Positions 1 through 5,811 of a DNA stretch of 8,311 nucleotides are shown piece by piece. A program made the translations under genes and the position numbers. Location of the stretch: contig JBIQJY010000095.1 in NCBI GenBank assembly GCA_044507065.1, positions 1 to 8,311 on the forward strand, given 5' to 3'. Positions within the stretch are counted from its first letter, which is position 1, and every line of letters begins with the position of its first letter. Under the pieces are notes generated by a model. That model ran no database searches, was not told the origin of the DNA, and saw only the letters and a list, made by a program, of their open reading frames with translations. The stretch comes from SCN-69-37 sp044507065 (GTDB taxonomy: Bacteria > Acidobacteriota > Vicinamibacteria > Vicinamibacterales > SCN-69-37).

Positions 1-131
1 TCGCCGGCAAAGCGGGTGGGGTCGGGATCGGCCGCCTGCGCGCCCACGAAGACAGACGCGACAAGCGCCAACCCGCAGATCACGAGGGCGGACGCGAGAC
101 GGGTTCGGACGGAGGAACCGGCCGGCACCAT
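1..131 (-). CDS. N-terminal fragment of an exported protein of unknown function
   Basis: Reading the minus strand from an ATG at 131 gives 43 open codons that run off the window at position 1, so only the start of the protein is visible. It begins MVPAGSSVRTR, followed by a hydrophobic stretch (about residues 12-32) ending in VGAQA, then ADPDPTRFAG. This is a typical Sec signal peptide with a likely cleavage after AQA; there is no convincing lipobox, because the only cysteine sits inside the hydrophobic core as LVIC. The start codon lies one base after the TGA stop of the DoxX gene, so the two are almost certainly co-transcribed and translationally coupled. The mature protein should act in the periplasm or outside the cell. 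The visible mature part is about ten residues, too short to assign a family. The reading frame and signal peptide are seen directly; export is inferred. Confidence 0.72.
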   Translation of the reverse strand, partial: MVPAGSSVRTRLASALVICGLALVASVFVGAQAADPDPTRFAG

Positions 132-132
132 G

Positions 133-537
133 TCAGCGACGGCCGCCGGACCGCATGGCGTCAAGGCTCAGCGGGCCGGGCCCCGCCACACTGATGTAGA
201 GGAAGACGAAGCAGTAGGCTGCTGCGATCTCACCGCCATTGAGGAGCGGCCAGAATCCCCGGGGCGCATGCGCGATGAAGTACGCCGCCGCCATCTGGCC
301 CGCGCAGAGGAATGCGACCGGCCGCGTGAACAGGCCGATGAGCAGCAGCGCGCCGCCGACCACCTCGATGACCCCCGCGGCGCCCATCTGCGACATCAGT
401 TCCACGGTCCCTCGCGGCTCGTTGGTCGGCACGCCGAAGAGTTTCTGTGTCCCGTGCGTCATGTAGCCCAGAGCCGTGACGATGCGCATGAGACTGAGCA
501 GCGTCGGTGACCAGGACGAGGGAATCGGACCGTTCAT
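133..537 (-). CDS. DoxX family membrane protein
   Basis: This is a 134-residue integral membrane protein of the DoxX/DoxD-like family. Four hydrophobic segments can be seen at about residues 11-27, 52-70, 73-92 and 102-118, the usual four-helix layout and length. Family hallmarks are HGTQKLFG (28-35) after helix 1, GVIEVVGGALLLIGLFTRP (55-73) across helix 2, and FWPLLNGGE (95-103) before the last helix, followed by the GPGPLSLD tail. Members are small inner-membrane proteins linked to quinone or thiol redox processes and oxidative stress, but most have no proven reaction, so no specific role is claimed. The open frame extends 39 codons further upstream, but those codons are Ala/Arg-rich and not membrane-like. 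ATG 537 is chosen because a good ribosome binding site (GAAAGG, 9 nt upstream) precedes it and the protein then starts as DoxX proteins do. The next gene begins one base after the stop. Confidence 0.9.
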   Translation of the reverse strand: MNGPIPSSWSPTLLSLMRIVTALGYMTHGTQKLFGVPTNEPRGTVELMSQMGAAGVIEVVGGALLLIGLFTRPVAFLCAGQMAAAYFIAHAPRGFWPLLNGGEIAAAYCFVFLYISVAGPGPLSLDAMRSGGRR

Positions 538-546
538 GGTGATCGA

Positions 547-552
547 CCTTTC
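547..552 (-). promoter_or_regulatory. Ribosome binding site of the DoxX gene
   Basis: The minus strand reads GAAAGG here, 9 nt before ATG 537. It decides the start: the frame is open upstream to 654, but this is the site with a plausible Shine-Dalgarno sequence at proper spacing, and it gives a standard-length DoxX protein. Confidence 0.65.
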
Positions 553-555
553 AAC

Positions 556-612
556 GTAAAGGGCGGCCGCTGCGGGCGCCGGGCGCGACAGAGCGAATCC
601 GCAGCCCTTTAC
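556..612 (-). promoter_or_regulatory. Interrupted inverted repeat in the DoxX leader
   Basis: GTAAAGGGC at 556-564 is the exact reverse complement of GCCCTTTAC at 604-612. Pairing can continue inward as CTGCGG (570-575) with CCGCAG (599-604) if about six bases (564-569) are looped out, giving a stem of roughly 14 pairs around a GC-rich loop. The structure ends only three bases before the DoxX ribosome binding site, so in the transcript it would be a leader hairpin next to the translation start. It could also be a DNA operator with separated half-sites. The repeat is seen directly; any regulatory role is inference. Confidence 0.4.
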
Positions 613-672
613 CCGAAGTGCCGTCAGCCAATGATTGCTGGAAGCCGCGCCCATCTAAACACAGGACGCAGC

Positions 673-711
673 AAAACGGAAAAGTCCGCCGCGGGTCGGC
701 GCCGACGCCGC
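673..711 (-). terminator. Possible terminator of the dehydrogenase gene
   Basis: Just past the TGA stop at 717, the minus strand carries a GC-rich hairpin built on the 12-base palindrome GTCGGCGCCGAC (695-706). It is extended by GCGG (708-711) against CCGC (691-694) with one bulged base. Two TTTT runs follow (683-680 and 676-673). Position and order fit an intrinsic terminator, but the T runs start about seven bases after the stem and are interrupted, so efficiency is doubtful. Confidence 0.35.
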
Positions 712-716
712 GTGGC

Positions 717-1463
717 TCAGCCGCGCCCGACAAAGGGCATCTTCGTCGCCATCACCGTGAGGAACTGCACGTTGGCGTCGAGCGGCAGGGCGGCCATGTA
801 CAGGACCGCGTCGACCACGTGCCGCACGTCGAGCAGCGGCTCGACCGCCGTCGTCCCGTTGGCCTGCGGGACGCCTCGGGCCATCGGCGCCGCCATTTCG
901 GTGGCGGCGTTGCCGATGTCGATTTGCCCGCAGGCGATGTCGTACTTCCGGCCGTCGAGCGAGGTCGACTTGGTCAGCCCCGTGATGCCGTGCTTCGACG
1001 CGGTGTACGGCGCCGAGTTGGGGCGTGGCGTCGTCGCCGAGATCGATCCGTTGTTGATGATGCGGCCGCCACGCGGGTCCTGCGCCTTCATCACGCGGAA
1101 GGCCTGCTGGGTACAGAGGAACGGACCGGTCAGGTTCGTGTCCACAACGGCGCGCCACTGATCGAACGCGAGGTCCTCGAGCGGCAGGCCCGGCGCCGAG
1201 ACGCCCGCGTTGTTGAAGAGCACATCGAGGCGACCGAACGCGTCCACGGTGCGATCGAAGAGCGCGCGCACCGAGTCGGGCGCCGTGACGTCGGTGGGCA
1301 CGACCAGCGATCCAGCCGCCTTGCGTGCCGTCTCGTCGAGCGGCTCGCGCCGGCGTCCCGCGAGTACGACCCGATAACCGGCCCCGGCGAGCCCGAGGGC
1401 CACCGCCCGTCCAATTCCGCTACCGGCGCCGGTCACCAGCGCCACCCTGCCAGACTGTGACAT
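717..1463 (-). CDS. SDR family NAD(P)-dependent oxidoreductase
   Basis: This is a 248-residue classical short-chain dehydrogenase/reductase, complete and of usual length. The Rossmann cofactor motif TGAGSGIG is at residues 11-18, the NNAG motif at 84-87, and the active-site set is N110 (in DTNLTG), S140, Y153 and K157 (YTASK). The first residues after strand 2 are AGRRRE (35-40); the arginines suggest NADP(H) preference. After the active site, the usual Pro-Gly pair is replaced by CGQIDIGNAATEM (178-190), which probably forms part of the substrate loop. The substrate cannot be read from sequence; such cytosolic enzymes oxidise or reduce alcohol/ketone groups of sugars, steroids, fatty acyls or xenobiotics. 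The start is firm: GGGAGGA lies 7 nt before ATG 1463. It is transcribed divergently from the helicase gene across a 130-bp gap, and is separated from the DoxX gene by 179 bp, so it is probably a single-gene transcript. Confidence 0.93.
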   Translation of the reverse strand: MSQSGRVALVTGAGSGIGRAVALGLAGAGYRVVLAGRRREPLDETARKAAGSLVVPTDVTAPDSVRALFDRTVDAFGRLDVLFNNAGVSAPGLPLEDLAFDQWRAVVDTNLTGPFLCTQQAFRVMKAQDPRGGRIINNGSISATTPRPNSAPYTASKHGITGLTKSTSLDGRKYDIACGQIDIGNAATEMAAPMARGVPQANGTTAVEPLLDVRHVVDAVLYMAALPLDANVQFLTVMATKMPFVGRG

Positions 1464-1470
1464 CCTAGAT

Positions 1471-1477
1471 TCCTCCC
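1471..1477 (-). promoter_or_regulatory. Strong ribosome binding site of the dehydrogenase gene
   Basis: The minus strand reads GGGAGGA, 7 nt before ATG 1463, the best Shine-Dalgarno match in the window. The palindromic repeat copy starting at 1480 sits only two bases upstream of it, so a hairpin formed there would abut the ribosome binding site. Confidence 0.75.
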
Positions 1478-1479
1478 GA

Positions 1480-1506
1480 GGGCGGACACGAGGTCCGCCC
1501 CTACGA
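1480..1506. repeat. Palindromic intergenic repeat, copy 1
   Basis: A perfect inverted repeat: arms GGGCGGAC (1480-1487) and GTCCGCCC (1493-1500) around the 5-base loop ACGAG. Positions 1482-1502 are identical, base for base, to 1518-1538, and with one mismatch the match extends to 1506/1542. The unit is short, GC-rich, extragenic and able to form a hairpin on either strand, like REP-type elements. No transposase or terminal inverted repeat is associated with it here. Confidence 0.8.
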
Positions 1507-1515
1507 GCTCAGCCC

Positions 1516-1542
1516 GTGCGGACACGAGGTCCGCCCCTGCGA
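1516..1542. repeat. Palindromic intergenic repeat, copy 2
   Basis: This is the second copy of the repeat at 1480-1506, in the same orientation and offset by 36 bases. The shared core is 21 identical bases (1518-1538). The stem is shorter than in copy 1: GCGGAC (1518-1523) pairs with GTCCGC (1529-1534), because the two outer bases of the left arm differ. The copies are separated by about 15 unrelated bases. Together they fill much of the divergent intergenic gap where the promoters for the dehydrogenase and the helicase would have to lie. I see no recognisable -35/-10 pair in this gap. Confidence 0.8.
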
Positions 1543-1593
1543 AATCAACCGCGGGCCTCCCGCACATCCACCGATCGACGCAGCGCGCATTCC

Positions 1594-3288
1594 ATGAAAA
1601 CGCCCACGCAGGATACTCCGGCCACAGGCTTCGACGCACTCGGCCTCACGCCACGGCTGGTCGCCAACGTCGCCGCGCTCGGCTACGAAGAGGCCACACC
1701 CATTCAACGCGAGGCGATCCCCGCGCTGCTCTCCGGACGCGACCTTGTCGGCCAGGCCGGCACCGGCACCGGCAAGACCGCCGCCTTTGCCCTGCCGATG
1801 GTCAACCGTCTGGCCACGTCGGAGGCCGGCAACACCGGCCCACGCGGCCTGATCCTCGTGCCGACGCGCGAACTTGCCATGCAGGTGTCGGAGGCCGTCC
1901 ACAAGTACTCGAAAGGCATGAATCTCTCGGTGGTCCCGCTCTACGGAGGTGCGTCGATGGAGCAGCAGATCCGCGCCCTTCGGCGCGGCGCCGGCATCAT
2001 CGTGGCCACGCCGGGGCGGGCGCTCGATCACCTGCGACGCCGGACGCTCGACCTCTCCGGCCTCGAGATGCTCGTCCTCGACGAGGCCGACGAGATGCTC
2101 GACATGGGATTTGCCGAGGATCTGGATGCCATCCTCGAATCGACACCCGAGACGCGGCAGACCGCCCTGTTTGCCGCGACCATGGCGCCGCGCATCGCCG
2201 CCGTGGCCGCGCGTCACCTCGACAACCCGATGCGCGTGACCATCGCGCAGGAGAAGCGCGCACCCGGCAAGCTGCCGCGCGTGCGCCAGACGGCCTACTT
2301 CGTCGCGCGCGAGCACAAGATGGCCGCGCTCGGCCGCATCCTCGACTTCGAGGACCCGAAGTCGGCCATCCTCTTCTGCCGCACCCGGCTCGAAGTCGAC
2401 GAGGTCACCGACACGCTCGACGCCCACGGCTACAGCGCCGAGGCCCTGCACGGCGGCATGGAGCAGCGCCAGCGCGACCGCGTGATGCAGCAGTTCCGGA
2501 GCGGCCAGGCCGAGATTCTCGTCGCCACCGACGTGGCCGCGCGCGGCATCGACATCGACCACGTCTCGCACGTCATCAACTACGACGTGCCGTCCGCGCC
2601 CGAGGTGTACGTGCACCGCATCGGCCGCACCGGACGGGTGGGACGCGACGGCGTGGCCATCTCGCTGGCCGAACCGCGTGAACACCGGTTCCTGCGCAAC
2701 ATCCAGACGCTGACCCGGCAGAAGATCGAAATCCTCGCGCTGCCCACGGTGGCTGACCTCGAGGCGCGCCGCCTCGAGAGCACGCGCGCGAGCGTCCGTG
2801 CGGTGCTCGAGAAGGGCGGTCTGGAGCCGATGCGCGACGTCGTCCTGGCCCTCGCCCAGGACTTCGACGTCCTCGACGTCGCCGCCGCCGCGGTGAAGAT
2901 GGTGCACGACGCCGAAACGTCGTCCACGCTCTCGAAAACCGACGTGCCGTCGCCCGGCGATCGGCGCTCCGGCCCCCGGCCGGCTCGCACGCCGTCCGGG
3001 AAGCCCTCTCGCGACGGCGGCCGCTCGCCGCGCGGCGCGGATGCCGACACCGAGTGGACGACGCTGTGGGTGGGCGCGGGGAAGCGCGCAGGCATCCGTC
3101 CCGGCGACCTGGTTGGCGCGATCACCGGCGAGGCTGGCGTCGACTCGAGCGCCGTGGGCGCGATCAAGATCCTCGAAGGCTACTCACTCGTCCAGGTGGC
3201 CGCACCACTCGCCAGCCGCATTACCGCGGCGCTGAAGAACGCCAAGGTGCGCGGCGAAAAGGTCAGCGTCCGTCGCGATCGCCAGTAG
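1594..3288 (+). CDS. deaD: DEAD-box ATP-dependent RNA helicase, DeaD/CsdA type
   Basis: This 564-residue cytoplasmic RNA helicase unwinds or remodels RNA using ATP, typically in ribosome assembly, RNA decay and cold adaptation. Motifs in order: Q motif (F13, TPIQ 35-38), Walker A AGTGTGKT (55-62), PTRELA (90-95), GG (118-119), TPGR (139-142), DEAD (163-166), motif III as AAT (194-196) instead of SAT, ILFCRTR (259-265), TDVAARGID (312-320) and HRIGRTGR (341-348). Residues about 385-440 resemble the dimerisation region of DeaD proteins. A Ser/Pro/Arg/Gly-rich linker (443-486) leads to a DbpA-type RNA-binding domain (about 487-562), which E. coli DeaD and DbpA also carry; the symbol is a family-level assignment. 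ATG 1594 is chosen because the alternative upstream GTG (1516) lies in the palindromic repeat and adds 26 unrelated residues; no clear Shine-Dalgarno sequence precedes ATG 1594. The 109 bp after the stop shows no convincing terminator, so read-through into the permease gene is possible. Confidence 0.94.
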   Translation: MKTPTQDTPATGFDALGLTPRLVANVAALGYEEATPIQREAIPALLSGRDLVGQAGTGTGKTAAFALPMVNRLATSEAGNTGPRGLILVPTRELAMQVSEAVHKYSKGMNLSVVPLYGGASMEQQIRALRRGAGIIVATPGRALDHLRRRTLDLSGLEMLVLDEADEMLDMGFAEDLDAILESTPETRQTALFAATMAPRIAAVAARHLDNPMRVTIAQEKRAPGKLPRVRQTAYFVAREHKMAALGRILDFEDPKSAILFCRTRLEVDEVTDTLDAHGYSAEALHGGMEQRQRDRVMQQFRSGQAEILVATDVAARGIDIDHVSHVINYDVPSAPEVYVHRIGRTGRVGRDGVAISLAEPREHRFLRNIQTLTRQKIEILALPTVADLEARRLESTRASVRAVLEKGGLEPMRDVVLALAQDFDVLDVAAAAVKMVHDAETSSTLSKTDVPSPGDRRSGPRPARTPSGKPSRDGGRSPRGADADTEWTTLWVGAGKRAGIRPGDLVGAITGEAGVDSSAVGAIKILEGYSLVQVAAPLASRITAALKNAKVRGEKVSVRRDRQ

Positions 3289-3397
3289 CCGCATTCACTC
3301 CTGCCGTCCCGCTGCGTATTACCCGTTGGGCGCGCGTCCCTGACGCCGGCGGATCCTCCCGGTGCAACTTCCCGCGCGTCGGCGGGTTCAATCTGCC

Positions 3398-5806
3398 ATG
3401 CAGGACGTGCGTCTCGCGCTTCGACTCATCATGAGCCAGCGGTGGTTCTCGGCCGCGGTAGTTGCCACACTGGCGTTTGGCATCGGGCTCAACACGGCGG
3501 CCTTCACGCTGGTGAACGCCGTCCTCTTCCGGGCGGTGCCGTTTCCGGACGGGGACCGGCTCGTGGCCATCGGCGGATGGCAGGCCTCGAATCCGGACGC
3601 GACGTTTTCCATCTCGTGGCCGGACTTCGGGGACTATCGGGCGCAGTCGACGTCGTTCGAAATGCTCGAGGGCGCCTCGATGGCCAACGCGGTGTTGAGC
3701 GAACCGGGCATGGCCGCCGAACGCTGGCGCACGGCGCGCGTGACGGCCGGCTTCTTCGACCTGCTGCGTACGGCGCCGATCCTTGGCCGCGCGCTCAATG
3801 AGACGGACCTCGTGCCCGGTGCCGCGCCGGTCGTCGTCATCGGCCACCGCGTCTGGGTGACGCGCTACCGGTCGGCGCCCGAGGTGATCGGCCGGGTCGT
3901 GCGCGTGGATGAACGCGACGCCACGATTGTGGGCGTGATGCCCGAGGGCTTCCAGATGCCCAACCGCGAGGACCTGTGGCTGCCGTTCGTGCGCGGCGAG
4001 CGCGAGTTGGCGCGGGACAATCGCGGCCTGCTCGTCCTGGGCCTGCTGAAGCCCGGCACCACGATCGAGCGCGCGTCGACCGATCTCGACGTGATTGCCG
4101 CGAGCCTGGCCACCACGTATCCGGACGTGAACAAGGACATGCGCGTGCGCGTGCAGACCTTTCACGAGCGGTTCAACGGCGGCGACGTCCGGTCGGTCTT
4201 CCTGCTGATGCTGGGCGCGGTGGGCCTGGTGCTGCTCGTGGCCTGCGCCAACGTGGCGAACATGATGCTCGGCCGTGCGCTCACCAGGCAGCGCGAGATG
4301 TCGCTGCGTGCGGCACTTGGCGCATCGCGGGCGCGGCTCGTGCGGCAGCTGCTCGTCGAGAGCCTGGTCCTGAGCGCCGCTGGCGCGCTCATAGGCCTGG
4401 CGCTCGCGAAAGCGAGCGTGCACGCCTTCGACCTCGGCGTCGCCAATGCCGGCAAGCCGTCGTGGATCCACTTCACGTTCGACTACGCGGTGCTCGGCTA
4501 CTGCGTCGCCCTGTGCGTGGGGTCGAGCGTGGTGTTCGGCCTCGTGCCGGCGCTGCGCGCCTCCCGAGTCGACATCGCGGGCACGCTGAAGGAGGGCGGC
4601 CGGTCCGGGTCCGGCCGTGGCGGCCGCCTGTCGGGTACGCTCGTCGTCGCGCAGTTCGCGCTGGCGCTCGTGCTGCTGGCCGGCGCCGGACTCATGGTGC
4701 GGAGCCTCGTGACCAGCACGGCCGTCAACGGCCTGATGCCGCGCCAGGAAGTGATGACCGCACGCGTCCAGCTGCCCCAGGGACGATACCCGGACGGCGC
4801 CGCGCGGGTCCGCTTCTTCGATGATGTTCTGGCGCGGCTCGCGACGACGCCGGAGGTGACCGACACGGCCGTGATGTCGCAGTTGCCCGGACTGGGGTCG
4901 GAAACACGGCCGTACGACGTCGAGGGCGAGGCGCCGGTGACCGGACCCGATGCTCCCATGACACGCGTGGTCGCCGTCTCGCCCGGCTACTTCGGCATGT
5001 TCGACCTTCCCGTCCCGCAGGGGCGCGCGTTCGATGACCGCGACGGGCAGGAGGGTCGGGAGGCCGTGGTGGTGACCAGCGCGTTCGCCTCGCGCCACTG
5101 GCCCGACGGCACGGCCATCGGCCGGCGCATCCGCTTCCCGCGCGGCGATGCCGCGGGACCGTGGCTGACCGTGATCGGGGTGTCCGCCGATCTCGTGCAG
5201 GATCCGCGCGAGAGCGAACGGCGGCCCGTCGTCTTCGTGCCCTTCCGGCAGGAGCCATCATCGTCGCTCCTCATGGCGATGCGATCACCAGGGGACGTCG
5301 GCCGGCACGCCGCCACGCTTCGCTCGACGATTCAGGCGATGGACGTCGACCTCGCGCTCTACGACGTCCGCACGTTCCAGGACGCGGTAACCGGGTCGAC
5401 GCTCTTCTTCCGCGTCTTCGCGGTGGTCTTTTCCGTCTTCGGTGGTGCGGCGCTCTTCATGGCGGCCGTCGGCCTCTACGCCGTGATGGCGCAGGCCACG
5501 GCGCGCCGGACGCGGGAGATTGGCATCCGCGTGGCCATTGGCGCCACGCCCGCGCGCATCCTCCTCACGGTGATGCGGCGGGGATTGTGGCAGCTGGGCC
5601 TCGGCCTCGGCATTGGCGTGCCACTCGCCTTCTTCGCCACCAGCGCCATGCGGTCGCTGCTCTTCGGCGTCGTGCCGGGTGATCCGATTGCATTCGGGTC
5701 GTCGGCGGCCGTGCTCATCTCGGCCGGCATCCTCGCCTGCTGGCTTCCGGCCTGGCGCGCCGCGCGTGTGCCGCCCATGCGGGCGCTCGGGCACGAGGAC
5801 CGATAA
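3398..5806 (+). CDS. ADOP-type MacB/FtsX-like ABC transporter permease
   Basis: This is an 802-residue inner-membrane protein with two fused MacB/FtsX permease halves, the layout of the acidobacterial duplicated orphan permease family. The start MQDVRLALRL, followed by LAFGIGLNTAAFTLVNAVLFRAV (helix 1, about 17-41), is the classic N-terminus. A large extracytoplasmic MacB-like domain (about 45-260) precedes helices at about 266-288, 316-338 and 362-386; the second half has a helix at 412-434, another external domain (about 440-665) and helices at 674-698, 722-746 and 765-785. Both halves carry the cytoplasmic FtsX signature: RQREMSLRAALGASRARL (297-314) and RRTREIGIRVAIGATPARI (703-721). The tail CWLPAWRAARVPPMRAL (781-797) is also typical. 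Family members probably couple an ATPase to mechanotransmission or efflux, but substrates are unknown. No ATPase, membrane-fusion protein or PadR regulator is adjacent. ATG 3398 is chosen over GTG 3362 because it gives the conserved N-terminus; its Shine-Dalgarno sequence is weak. Confidence 0.93.
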   Translation: MQDVRLALRLIMSQRWFSAAVVATLAFGIGLNTAAFTLVNAVLFRAVPFPDGDRLVAIGGWQASNPDATFSISWPDFGDYRAQSTSFEMLEGASMANAVLSEPGMAAERWRTARVTAGFFDLLRTAPILGRALNETDLVPGAAPVVVIGHRVWVTRYRSAPEVIGRVVRVDERDATIVGVMPEGFQMPNREDLWLPFVRGERELARDNRGLLVLGLLKPGTTIERASTDLDVIAASLATTYPDVNKDMRVRVQTFHERFNGGDVRSVFLLMLGAVGLVLLVACANVANMMLGRALTRQREMSLRAALGASRARLVRQLLVESLVLSAAGALIGLALAKASVHAFDLGVANAGKPSWIHFTFDYAVLGYCVALCVGSSVVFGLVPALRASRVDIAGTLKEGGRSGSGRGGRLSGTLVVAQFALALVLLAGAGLMVRSLVTSTAVNGLMPRQEVMTARVQLPQGRYPDGAARVRFFDDVLARLATTPEVTDTAVMSQLPGLGSETRPYDVEGEAPVTGPDAPMTRVVAVSPGYFGMFDLPVPQGRAFDDRDGQEGREAVVVTSAFASRHWPDGTAIGRRIRFPRGDAAGPWLTVIGVSADLVQDPRESERRPVVFVPFRQEPSSSLLMAMRSPGDVGRHAATLRSTIQAMDVDLALYDVRTFQDAVTGSTLFFRVFAVVFSVFGGAALFMAAVGLYAVMAQATARRTREIGIRVAIGATPARILLTVMRRGLWQLGLGLGIGVPLAFFATSAMRSLLFGVVPGDPIAFGSSAAVLISAGILACWLPAWRAARVPPMRALGHEDR

Positions 5807-5811
5807 GGCCG

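Noticed and set aside
538..654. 39-codon upstream extension of the DoxX reading frame
   Set aside because: It runs through the leader inverted repeat, encodes an Ala/Arg-rich sequence unlike DoxX N-termini, and the internal ATG at 537 has a good ribosome binding site.
1516..1593. Upstream GTG start for the helicase
   Set aside because: It lies inside the palindromic repeat and adds 26 Arg/Ser/Pro-rich residues not seen in DEAD-box N-termini.
1433..1639. Small minus-strand reading frame containing GADLVSA twice
   Set aside because: The duplicated peptide is simply the translation of the two DNA repeat copies, and the frame overlaps the dehydrogenase start; it is not a gene.
1501..2907. Open frame of 468 codons on the minus strand opposite the helicase gene
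   Set aside because: Its composition is dominated by His, Val, Asp, Gly and Arg with no recognisable domain, and the helicase motifs on the other strand account for the region.
3801..3825. Partial resemblance to the palindromic repeat core within the permease gene
   Set aside because: Only CGGACCTCGTG matches, the second arm differs, and it is in conserved coding sequence; a chance match.
3263..5098. Long open frame (611 codons) on the minus strand opposite the permease gene
   Set aside because: It is rich in His, Arg, Gln and Ala without any motif or membrane segment, as expected for the antisense shadow of a GC-rich gene. The plus-strand permease has full family motifs across the same bases.
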